Assembly: GCF_016862395.1 (NCBI RefSeq)
Contig: NZ_BOMW01000043.1
Coordinates: forward strand, 1-64,000
Source: Actinoplanes siamensis
GTDB taxonomy: Bacteria; Actinomycetota; Actinomycetes; Mycobacteriales; Micromonosporaceae
Direction of reading: 5' to 3'
Length of the DNA: 64,000 nucleotides
Of the stretch, positions 35,124-43,232 are shown piece by piece; position 1 is the stretch's first letter; every line of letters starts with the position of its first letter. The notes under the pieces are model-generated. The model was not told where the DNA came from and searched no databases. It was given only the letters and a program-made list of their open reading frames with translations. Made by a program: the position numbers and the translations under genes.

Positions 35124-36167
35124 ATTCTTACCGTCAACGCCATCGCCGCGACCTCCGCCACCGACCCGCTCGTGCGCACCACGATCGAGCGGCGCGACGT
35201 CGGGCCGCGCGACGTGCTCATCGAGATCCGGTACGCCGGGATCTGCCACTCGGACATCCACACCGTGCGCGGGGAGTGGGGCGAGGTCGCGTACCCGCTC
35301 ACCGTCGGCCACGAGATCGTCGGCCAGGTCACCGAGGTCGGCTCCGAGGTGACCAAGTTCTCCGCCGGTGACCGGGTCGGCGTCGGCTGCATGGTCAACT
35401 CGTGCCGGGAGTGCGACAACTGCCGCGCCGGGCAGGAGCAGTACTGCACCAACGGCAACGTCGGGACGTACGCGAGCGTCGACCGGGACGGCACGATCAC
35501 CCAGGGCGGCTACTCCACGCACGTCGTGGTCGACCAGGACTTCGTGCTGCGGGTTCCGGAGTCGATCCCGTACCAGGCGGCCGCGCCCCTGCTCTGCGCG
35601 GGGATCACCACGTACTCCCCGCTGGCGCACTGGAACGCCGGTCCGGGCAAGAAGGTCGCCGTGGTCGGCATGGGCGGTCTCGGCCACATGGCCGTCAAGA
35701 TCGCTGTCGCCATGGGCGCCGAGGTGACAGTGCTGTCACAGACGCTCAGCAAGAAGGACGACGGGCTGCGGTTCGGCGCCGAGCACTACTACGCGACCAG
35801 CGACCCGGCGACGTTCGAGGCGCTCGCGAACACCTTCGACCTGATCGTCAACACCGTCAGCGCGCCCGTCGACCTGGCCGCCTACCTGCGGCTGCTGCGC
35901 CTGGACGGCACGCTGGTCAGCGTCGGCGCGCCGCCGGAGCCGCTGCCGGTGCCGGTGTTCGCGCTGTTCGGGGCGCGGCGCTCGTTCGCCGGGTCGAGCA
36001 TCGGCGGCATCGCCGAGACCCAGCAGATGCTCGACTTCTGCGCCGAGCGCGGGATCGCGCCGGAGGTCGAGATGATCAGTGCCGACCAGGTGAACGAGGC
36101 GTACGAGCGGGTGCTCAAGTCCGACGTGCGCTACCGCTTCGTCATCGACGTCGACACCCTGCGCTAA
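35124..36167 (+). CDS. Zinc-dependent alcohol dehydrogenase (YahK/cinnamyl-alcohol type)
   Basis: 347 residues. Catalytic zinc ligands are in AGICHSDIH and GHEIVGQV; the structural zinc site has the four Cys in CRECDNCRAGQEQYC. The NAD(P) Rossmann motif is VVGMGGLGHMAVK. The family is NADP-dependent aldehyde reductases/alcohol dehydrogenases. The start is odd: AGGAGG (35113-35118) is correctly spaced for ATT 35124, which begins the family-typical LTVNA sequence, while the next usable codon, TTG 35106, lies upstream of that site. An XRE operator upstream suggests ligand control. Confidence 0.88.
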   Translation: MLTVNAIAATSATDPLVRTTIERRDVGPRDVLIEIRYAGICHSDIHTVRGEWGEVAYPLTVGHEIVGQVTEVGSEVTKFSAGDRVGVGCMVNSCRECDNCRAGQEQYCTNGNVGTYASVDRDGTITQGGYSTHVVVDQDFVLRVPESIPYQAAAPLLCAGITTYSPLAHWNAGPGKKVAVVGMGGLGHMAVKIAVAMGAEVTVLSQTLSKKDDGLRFGAEHYYATSDPATFEALANTFDLIVNTVSAPVDLAAYLRLLRLDGTLVSVGAPPEPLPVPVFALFGARRSFAGSSIGGIAETQQMLDFCAERGIAPEVEMISADQVNEAYERVLKSDVRYRFVIDVDTLR

Positions 36168-36177
36168 GGCGTTTCCT

Positions 36178-36212
36178 CCCGCGCCGCCGGACGTCTCGTC
36201 CGGTGGCGCGGG
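36178..36212. terminator. 15-bp hairpin terminator, bidirectional
   Basis: Arms 36178-36192 and 36198-36212 pair with one wobble around a GTCTC loop. It lies between the convergent dehydrogenase and helical-repeat genes and can serve both. Confidence 0.85.
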
Positions 36213-36276
36213 CCGTCCCGCGGCCCAGGACCGCGGCTCGGGCGTGTGGCCGGAGGGTCGGTCACCCCGCGGCGCC

Positions 36277-39200
36277 TCACGGATCGAGCAGGGAGCGAGC
36301 CTCCTCGACGGTCATGGTGTCGCCTCGGCGCAGGGCCACATACTGTGGGTCGAATCCGGCCATCTCCGGGTAGAGGTCCGCCAGGCGTTCGGCAGCCGCC
36401 ACGGTTCGCGGGCCGGGCTGGTTCGCGCGCAGGACCTCCAGCGCGGCTCGTTCCTCCTCGAGCAGGTCCGCGAACCGGCCGGCGGCCGCCCGCCGAGGGT
36501 GCAGGTCGGCGGTGCGCAGCAGGTCCGCCAGGGCGCGTGACTTCGCCTGCTGCACGACCGTGTAGGCCTCGCCCGGCGCGTCCCGGTCACGCAGGCATTC
36601 GACGAGTCCGGTGTACGCGGACTGCTTCCCGGCGGCGTAGGCGATCCGGGACCTGTCGTCGTACGGCCGTTCCTGTCGTCCGTTCTCGATCAGACCCACC
36701 GCGGTGCGGTACCAATCCTCCGCGCCCGCCAGGTCGCCCCGGGACCGCAGCAGCCCGGCGAGGGCGACAGCGCTCTTCTCCGCGGACTCGAAGTACCCCC
36801 CGGACATCGAGATGTCGAGGCTGCGCCGGTATGCCTGCTCAGCCTCCGCGTCCTGGCCGCGCCGCCGGTTCCACCCGCCGATGTTGGCGAGGGTGACAGC
36901 CAGCCCGAGGTGATCGTCCCCGCGCTCCTTGGCGTCCCGGACCTCGGCCAGCATCGCCAGCGCCTCCTGCGGCCGGTCCCGGGGGATCAGGTTGCTGAGG
37001 TCGTTGAGTGCCCCCGCCCACCCCCGCTCGTTGTGCGCCTCCCGATAGGTGCGTGCGGCGAGGCGCAGCAGCGTCCGCGCGACGGCCCACGGCCCCTCGG
37101 CGGCGGCCTGCCCGACCGCCGGGTCGATGTCCAGCAGGACGCTGGCCAGTCGGGACGCCGCCTCCTCCGAGTGGATCCTCAGCTCGTCCAGGGCGACCTG
37201 GCCGAAGAGCGTGCCGAGCGCGTGCAGTTGGTGTCCCTGTCCGTTGCGATGGCCGGCCCGCCGGGCCAGGGACCAGGCCGAGTGATGTGCCTCCACCGCC
37301 GCGGGCACGTCACCGAGTCGTACCAGCAGGTGGCCCAGTGCCGAGTCGAGCGGCCCGAGATCGAGCGCCATCCGGGGATCGTCGCGCCACGGTGCGCCGA
37401 CGCGCTGCGCCTCGCGCAGGTCGGCCAGCGCCCGGTGGTCACGGCCGAGTGAGCTGAGCACCTCGGCGCGCCCGCCGAGGGCCGAGACCCTCTGGCGAGC
37501 GGCTTGCAGGCCGGGCGCGTCCGGGGCGGTCTCGACGATCCGGTCGTGCAACGGCAGGGCCTCCCGGGGTCGGCCGGCTCGCAGGTAGGCCATGGCGAGC
37601 AGGTGTACCGCGAAGTCCGCGCCGGTTTCCGCCAGCAGCGACCCGGCCCGTTCCACGGCCCGCGCGGCCTGCCCGGATTCCAGGTCGACCAGAATGTTCG
37701 CGGCGGCGGCGAACGCCCGGTCCGCCGGGTCGGGCCCGGCCACCGCGTCTGCCGCGGCGGCCCACCGGCCGGCCTGCCGCACCGCTTCCGGACCAGCGCT
37801 CACCCCGAGATAGCCGGGTGTCCGGCGGGGTATGGCGTCCCCGACGACCTGCCGGATGCCTTCGGGCTGAATCCGGCCGGCCTGTTCCAGAGCGGTCTGG
37901 ACGATCCCGGACGCGAGGAGCGGGTCCACCGGCGCGCCCGGCTCCACGGCGATGAGCTCCTCGACCACGGGCAGGGCACGGGCGGCGTCCAGCCGGGACA
38001 GCAACAGCAGGATCAGGGTCTTCAGGTCGCGGAGGCCCGCTTCGCGGTGACCGGACCGCAGGTTGCGGCGCACCAGGTCACGGATCCGGAGGAGCGCGGC
38101 GTCCTGGTCCGCGCCGCCGTACCGCACGGTGTCCAGGTCGGACCGGTCCGGGATCTCACCCGGCGGCTGGCCGGTCGTACCGCCGCGCGCGGCCTCGTCG
38201 GCGACGTCGGTCAGCAACGCCAGCTGGTCGGCGGTGAGCTCCGGGGTGACCCGGGCCAGCACGGCATGCGCCTCGGCCGGCCGCGCCGCCATGGCGCGGA
38301 TCGTGGCGGTGAGCACCGCGCCGCCCGGGACTCGCGCGGCGTGCTCCAGCCACACGTCGGCGCCGGGCTGCGGCACATGGAGGTGGCGGGCCAGAACCTC
38401 GACCACCGATCGGTAGCGGTGGCGCGCCTGCGCTGTCTCGACGGCCAGGTCGGCGACTGCCGACACCGGGCGCACGGACCCGTCCAGCACGCCCAGCGCA
38501 TGGCGGACGATCGCGGTGTCCGTCTCGTCCAGCCCGGCGGTGAGGGCGCCAAGGTCACGGGCTCCGTCCCGGATCGCCCGCAGCACTGTCACCAGGGCAC
38601 TCCATTCCGGGGTGACAGCCCGGATCCGGAGGTACGTGTCGAGCGCCTCCCGCGCGGCACGATCACCGCCCGCCGCGGCGGCGATCGCGGCGATCGCGGG
38701 TTCCCATCGGCGGACCATGGCCGGCACGGTCGGCGCGTCCCGATCGCGCAGCATGCCCACCAGCTCGGCCAGGATGGTCCGGGCGATCCCGGTGGTCAGT
38801 CCCAGGGCGGGTCCGAGCGCGGCGAAGGAGCTGCCGGTCGAGTGACGCAGGGTGTCGCGCAACCAGTCCAGGCTGACGCGGTCGAGCAGCTGCGGCGCGG
38901 GTGCGAGCGCCATCAGTTCGCTCAGCGTGTCGCGCAGCTCGCCCTCGTCGCCGGAGAAGCGGTGCACCAGGGACGCGGCCAGCGCGTGCGCGAGTTTCTC
39001 CTCGGCGTGGTCGCCGGGCAGGTAGTCGGCCAGGTGGCGGTGCGCGGTGGCGACCAGGTGCGGTTGGGGACGCTGGTAGGCCAGGCGCAGCGTCTGGTGC
39101 TGGAGCCGCAGTGCCGCCCGGCGGTCCCCGCGTTCCCGGGCGATCTTCCCGCGGCTGCCGAGCACCATGGCCAGCAGGGACGGATCGCCGGAGCGCTGAG

Positions 39201-39780
39201 CGGTCTCCTGAGCTGCCAGCAGGACGGTGTCGGCGGCGTCGAGCTCGCCCATCTCGCGCAGGGCGATCGCACGGGTGACGTCGACGGCGGCGGTCGCGGT
39301 GGCCGGCGCCGAGCGGGCACCGAGCAGTTCCCGTTCCTCGTCCAGGTAGGCCAGCGCGACCATCCAGTTGCGGGTGGCCTGCGCGGCGCTCGCCCCGATC
39401 GCGGCAAGTTGCTCGCGGACCTCGGATTCCGGCCACAACTCCCGCCCCTTCGCCGCGGGCGCGCCCCGCAGCGCGGAGAGCGCGGCCAGCACCTCGTCGT
39501 TGCGGCCGAGCGACTGCACGATGCGCAGGCGCTGCGCCTCGACCGCCAGCGCGGTCCAAGGTCCGAAGGAACTCCGCGGGAGCAGGTCACGCACCTGCTC
39601 GTTGACGGCGTAGGCGGCGCGCGCCGACCGGGTGCGGGTCAGGTGGGCGGTGAGGTTGGCGCCGAATTCCACAGCGCCGTCCGTGTCGCCCGCCCGCAGC
39701 CGCCGGTCGAACTCCCGCCGCAGCATCCGCTCCAGGACGGGTGCCGGAATCCGGTCGAGGTGTCCGAAGTCCGCGGTCAT
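36277..39780 (-). CDS. Large TPR-type helical-repeat protein of the CHAT operon
   Basis: 1167 residues, almost entirely helical repeats of about 34-40 residues (for example AEQAYRRSLDISMSGGYFES and AGAEDWYRTAVGLIENGRQE), rich in Ala/Leu/Arg, with no signal peptide or membrane segment. The last residues, LYPEMAGFDPQYVALRRGD followed by TMTVEEARSLLDP, match the linker that in ordinary TPR-CHAT proteins is followed at once by LVEYF...; that continuation begins the separately encoded CHAT protein. It starts by ATGA overlap with the gene before it and is the last gene of the operon. It probably scaffolds or senses for the protease. Confidence 0.82.
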   Translation of the reverse strand: MTADFGHLDRIPAPVLERMLRREFDRRLRAGDTDGAVEFGANLTAHLTRTRSARAAYAVNEQVRDLLPRSSFGPWTALAVEAQRLRIVQSLGRNDEVLAALSALRGAPAAKGRELWPESEVREQLAAIGASAAQATRNWMVALAYLDEERELLGARSAPATATAAVDVTRAIALREMGELDAADTVLLAAQETAQRSGDPSLLAMVLGSRGKIARERGDRRAALRLQHQTLRLAYQRPQPHLVATAHRHLADYLPGDHAEEKLAHALAASLVHRFSGDEGELRDTLSELMALAPAPQLLDRVSLDWLRDTLRHSTGSSFAALGPALGLTTGIARTILAELVGMLRDRDAPTVPAMVRRWEPAIAAIAAAAGGDRAAREALDTYLRIRAVTPEWSALVTVLRAIRDGARDLGALTAGLDETDTAIVRHALGVLDGSVRPVSAVADLAVETAQARHRYRSVVEVLARHLHVPQPGADVWLEHAARVPGGAVLTATIRAMAARPAEAHAVLARVTPELTADQLALLTDVADEAARGGTTGQPPGEIPDRSDLDTVRYGGADQDAALLRIRDLVRRNLRSGHREAGLRDLKTLILLLLSRLDAARALPVVEELIAVEPGAPVDPLLASGIVQTALEQAGRIQPEGIRQVVGDAIPRRTPGYLGVSAGPEAVRQAGRWAAAADAVAGPDPADRAFAAAANILVDLESGQAARAVERAGSLLAETGADFAVHLLAMAYLRAGRPREALPLHDRIVETAPDAPGLQAARQRVSALGGRAEVLSSLGRDHRALADLREAQRVGAPWRDDPRMALDLGPLDSALGHLLVRLGDVPAAVEAHHSAWSLARRAGHRNGQGHQLHALGTLFGQVALDELRIHSEEAASRLASVLLDIDPAVGQAAAEGPWAVARTLLRLAARTYREAHNERGWAGALNDLSNLIPRDRPQEALAMLAEVRDAKERGDDHLGLAVTLANIGGWNRRRGQDAEAEQAYRRSLDISMSGGYFESAEKSAVALAGLLRSRGDLAGAEDWYRTAVGLIENGRQERPYDDRSRIAYAAGKQSAYTGLVECLRDRDAPGEAYTVVQQAKSRALADLLRTADLHPRRAAAGRFADLLEEERAALEVLRANQPGPRTVAAAERLADLYPEMAGFDPQYVALRRGDTMTVEEARSLLDP

Positions 39781-41267
39781 GGGACGAGCACCACCTGGAC
39801 GGTGCGGGTAGCGGCAGCGGTCAGCAGCCGCTCGGCGTCGGCGCTGGGCACCGCCAGCACCAGTACGGGCGGGGAGACCCGCTGGTCGAGCACGATGGCC
39901 CCGGCGAAGCGTTCCGCGGTGCCAGCGGTAACGATCAGGTCCACGGTCCGGCCCGCTCCGAGGCGTGTGGTGAGACCGGCGACCGGCAGCGTGGTCACGG
40001 TGCGCCCGGCGAGGCCGCCGTCGAGCGCCGGTCCCAGGTCGCTGGCGTCCAGCGGCGCGTCCTCGTCGACAGCGGCACGGGTATAGCGCCCGACCAGGTC
40101 CCGCGTGCCGGCGCCGTACAGGTCGCCGGTGGTGAGCACGTGGAAGGCCGGCAGATCACGGGCGGCGCGCGCCTCGTCGCCGTTGCCGGACAGGCCCGCG
40201 GTCAGGGCGGCGCCGCCGGCGGCGACCAGGACGGCGACGAGCAGCAGACCCCGGACCGGGAAGGGCCGGACCGGGCCGGCCGGCGGCGTGGGAGCGGCGG
40301 CCGCCGGGGTGGGCGCGGGCGGGGAAGGAGCCGGGGAGGCGGGCGCGGGAACCGGATCGGCGAACGAGACGACGAGCGGACCGGCCGGCTGCGGGTAGCG
40401 CACCGCGGCGGCCTGGTCGCTGTCCGGCCAGCCGCCGTACCAGATCTTGCCGAGTTGGCGCCACTGCTCGCGTTCCTGCGCGAAGCCGGTGGGCAGCTCC
40501 AGCCGCATGGCCTCCAGCAGCGCGAACCGGTGCACGTCGAACGCGGTGCGGATGAGCTGCGCGTACGGCACCGCCGCCCGAGCCGCGGCCCGGTACCCTC
40601 CGGCCGCGACCGCCGCGCCGGCCAGCACCGTCGCCGCCGCCGGGACCGGCCCGAGCAACGCCGTCGCGAGCCCGCCCCCGGCGAGCGAGAACACCGCCCC
40701 GAGGGAGCTGATCACCGCGGCGCCCTCGACGGCCGCGGCGGTGACGGCGAACGTCTCGACGAACGGGCGCGGCAGAGCCACGTACAGCCGGGGCCAGGCC
40801 GCGACACCGTCGATGCCGTACCGGTCCGCGTGCTCCTCACCGGCCCGGATGATGTTGCCGAGCCGGGTCGGCAGCACCCGATCGGCGCGGCGGGGATAGC
40901 AGAGGAACAGCTCGGGATCGGCAGCGGTGCGCCGCGCGTGCGCGGCCCGGTGCCGGGCGGTCAACTGGTCCCTGAACCAGCGCGGTCCGGTGGTGTCCGG
41001 CCAGTGCCCGGCGAACAGCCGCAGCAGCGCGGTGCGCTGCCCGTTGAGGAGCTGCCCGAGCAGCACGGTGAGCACCACGAGAGCGACCACGGCGACAGCC
41101 CGCACCTCGGAGTCCAGGCCGTCCCACCACGCGTTCGCCGCGTCCGGGCCGGCACCGGCGACCACGATCCCGGCGATGCCGCCCAGGAACGCGAGCAGCG
41201 GCAGCCACACAGCGGTGAGCTGACGCCTGTCGAGCAGGCCACCGACCGTACCGAAGAGGGCGCCCAC
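39777..41267 (-). CDS. Membrane protein with SAF-like C-terminal domain
   Basis: 496 residues from GTG 41267, one base after the stop of the preceding gene. Two membrane helices lie near the N-terminus (about 14-38 and 54-75), a hydrophobic pair at about 180-235, a Pro/Ala-rich linker (about 315-345), and another helix (about 350-372). The C-terminal 120 residues (LVGRYTRAAVDEDAPLDASD, VAGLTTRLGAGRTVDLIV) resemble SAF domains as in CpaB/FlgA-like proteins, which bind carbohydrate or act in pilus assembly. I infer a membrane anchor for the CHAT system. It is not assigned to a named family. Confidence 0.7.
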   Translation of the reverse strand: MGALFGTVGGLLDRRQLTAVWLPLLAFLGGIAGIVVAGAGPDAANAWWDGLDSEVRAVAVVALVVLTVLLGQLLNGQRTALLRLFAGHWPDTTGPRWFRDQLTARHRAAHARRTAADPELFLCYPRRADRVLPTRLGNIIRAGEEHADRYGIDGVAAWPRLYVALPRPFVETFAVTAAAVEGAAVISSLGAVFSLAGGGLATALLGPVPAAATVLAGAAVAAGGYRAAARAAVPYAQLIRTAFDVHRFALLEAMRLELPTGFAQEREQWRQLGKIWYGGWPDSDQAAAVRYPQPAGPLVVSFADPVPAPASPAPSPPAPTPAAAAPTPPAGPVRPFPVRGLLLVAVLVAAGGAALTAGLSGNGDEARAARDLPAFHVLTTGDLYGAGTRDLVGRYTRAAVDEDAPLDASDLGPALDGGLAGRTVTTLPVAGLTTRLGAGRTVDLIVTAGTAERFAGAIVLDQRVSPPVLVLAVPSADAERLLTAAATRTVQVVLVP

Positions 41268-41268
41268 G

Positions 41269-41757
41269 TCACTGCCACTCGGGCCGCAACGGGTGCCCGC
41301 CGCCGGCACAGGGTTGCCCGGGTTCGGGGAATTCGCCGAGCTCGTTCACTGTCTGGCAGACACCGCACCGGACCCGGATCGCGTCCGCCGGGCGGGCGCC
41401 GCCGACCAGCGTGACGTCGACCGTGCCGTCCAGGACGCCGGAGAACGCGGGGTCCGACTCGTTCGCGGCCACCAGCAGGTCGCGCAGCACCTCGACCGGG
41501 ATCACTCCCACGGCCCGGCCCTCGTCGTCCACCACCACGACCCCGGGCAGGCCGTCGGCCAGCAACGGCAGGACGGTGTCGGAGCGCAGGATGTCGGAGA
41601 CCGGCCGGTCGGCCGCCACCGGCAGCGCGCCGGCCGGCCCGTCCGGTCCCACGACCCATCGCGGACGGCCGTCGGGGTCGGCCACCACGGTGACCGACTC
41701 CGAGGTGCCCGCCAGTTCCGCCGCGGGTCGGTCCCACGGCCGCGACATGTCACTCAT
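41269..41757 (-). CDS. Small CBS-like protein with C-terminal zinc-finger-like motif
   Basis: 162 residues from ATG 41757, overlapping the stop of the CHAT gene (ATGA). The core has the pattern of a CBS-like fold (VSDILRSDTVLPLLADGLPG, VVVVDDEGRAVGVIPVEVL). The C-terminus carries CGVCQ, then CAGGGH, spacing that could bind one zinc ion. CBS modules bind adenine nucleotides; a nucleotide- or metal-sensing subunit is therefore possible. I do not know a named family. Confidence 0.65.
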   Translation of the reverse strand: MSDMSRPWDRPAAELAGTSESVTVVADPDGRPRWVVGPDGPAGALPVAADRPVSDILRSDTVLPLLADGLPGVVVVDDEGRAVGVIPVEVLRDLLVAANESDPAFSGVLDGTVDVTLVGGARPADAIRVRCGVCQTVNELGEFPEPGQPCAGGGHPLRPEWQ

Positions 41758-43001
41758 CGCCAGTCTCCCACCAGGACGAAGGGTGCCCAGAAGAACGGGT
41801 GCTCGTAGACCTTGCGCCCGGCGCCGGTAGCCGGGGTCCCGGCCAGCAACCGGCTCCGCGCGGCGAGCCGGCGCGCCTGCAGGCGATCCTCGTCCGCCGT
41901 TGCGAGCTCGGCCGCGCCGGTGGCCGCCAGCAGGGCCGCGGCGTGGTCGCCGGCGAGCTGATGCATGCGCGCCTCGATGATCGCCTGACGGACCGCGGCC
42001 GGGTGGCCGGCCGGCGTCGAGGCGCGGATCCGGGCCGCGGCCTCGGCTGCCTCTTCGGCGGTACGGTCGCGCAGCCACCGCTGGCCCCGGGTCAACGCGT
42101 CGCCGGCGGCCGCGCCGTCACCGAGCGCGCGGTAGAACCGTTCCAGCAGCAGCGCGGTGGCCAGCTCGTCCACCGGCCAGAGGCTGACCAGCACGCCGGG
42201 CGCCCCGGCGTAGATCAGTGCGCGGATCAGGCCGAGCAGCTCGTCGCCGGGCCGGGCCTCGGAGACACCCGTCCGGCAGGCGGCGAGCACCACCAGAGTG
42301 CCGGTCAGGCGTAGGCCCAGGATGTCGTCGGCGGTCAGCCGGCCCCCGGTGAGCTCGACGCCCGAGCGCATCGGCTCCCGCTCGTCGAAGACGCCGTGCG
42401 CGCCCACGTGCAGGACCGACGGCGGCTCGGCGGGCGGCCTCAGCCGGGCGATGACGTCGTCCCGGCTCGCCCGTGCGCCACGCAGCTCGCTGTACTGCAG
42501 TTCGTCGGCCGCCGCGGCGGTCTGCGCGGTCCCGAACGTCAGCGCCCGGGTGCCGAGCGGGTCGGTCACCGCGAGGACCGTGGCTCGGGGAGCCCGGCGG
42601 TTCGCGCGACAGTACCGCAGCACCGAGGCGCTGGGACTGTATGCCACCGGGTTCCGCTCGCCCAGGCAGGTGCCGCCGGCCCGGACCGCGTGCAGCGGTA
42701 CCCGGTGCAGGGCGCCGTGGGGCACGATGTGGACGCGGTCGTCCGGCCGGGTCCCGGCGAGGACCGGTGCGACCAGGCTCGCCAGCAGAGGGTCGTCGAG
42801 TGCGGCGCGCACGCGGGCCAGAGCGTCGCCGTCGCCGGCCGCCGTCTCGTCGAGGCTCTTCAGCAGGGTGAGCACCCGCGTGATCAGCTCGTCCTGCCGC
42901 ACCGGGACCGTCGTCAGATCCGGTTGCGCGGCGTCCTCGGTGATCCGGAAGATCAGGGCCGCGTCGTCGGTGAGGAAGTACTCGACCAGGTGGGTTCTCA
43001 C
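41754..43001 (-). CDS. CHAT-domain protease, first gene of the operon
   Basis: 415 residues from GTG 43001, placed by GAGGAG six bases upstream. The protein begins within what is usually the middle of a TPR-CHAT protein (HLVEYFLTDDAALIFRITED). The caspase-like dyad is His in VLHVGAHGVFDE (about 200) and Cys in VLAACRTGVS (about 243). After the domain (GVLVSLWPVDELATALLLER) a helical extension of about 110 residues ends the chain. CHAT proteases cut partner proteins, often to cause dormancy or death; the partner may be encoded in the operon. Its helical-repeat half is encoded at the operon's far end. Confidence 0.88.
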   Translation of the reverse strand: MRTHLVEYFLTDDAALIFRITEDAAQPDLTTVPVRQDELITRVLTLLKSLDETAAGDGDALARVRAALDDPLLASLVAPVLAGTRPDDRVHIVPHGALHRVPLHAVRAGGTCLGERNPVAYSPSASVLRYCRANRRAPRATVLAVTDPLGTRALTFGTAQTAAAADELQYSELRGARASRDDVIARLRPPAEPPSVLHVGAHGVFDEREPMRSGVELTGGRLTADDILGLRLTGTLVVLAACRTGVSEARPGDELLGLIRALIYAGAPGVLVSLWPVDELATALLLERFYRALGDGAAAGDALTRGQRWLRDRTAEEAAEAAARIRASTPAGHPAAVRQAIIEARMHQLAGDHAAALLAATGAAELATADEDRLQARRLAARSRLLAGTPATGAGRKVYEHPFFWAPFVLVGDWR

Positions 43002-43232
43002 GCGTTGCTCCTCGGCCGGGAGGTGGCGCAGTTCGGTGTGCTGTCCAGCCGGCTTCGCAGCCGCGCACGAGCGTATCGATCCTGCTGATGAAACCGGTGA
43101 ACCGCAATCCCGCTGAGCTCCCTCGGGCCGATCGGCGCCGGCGTCGACGCCTCTCACCCGGAACGAGTCGTCCGATCGGGTGGAAAGAAGTCGATCTTCA
43201 TCGATGCCGCGCGGCGGGCCGTACGGGAGAGC
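43002..43232. promoter_or_regulatory. Divergent promoter region between CHAT and dynamin operons
   Basis: 231 bases separate the divergent starts of the CHAT gene and the first dynamin-like gene. I see no clear boxes, but both operons must be started here, so joint control is possible. Confidence 0.4.
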
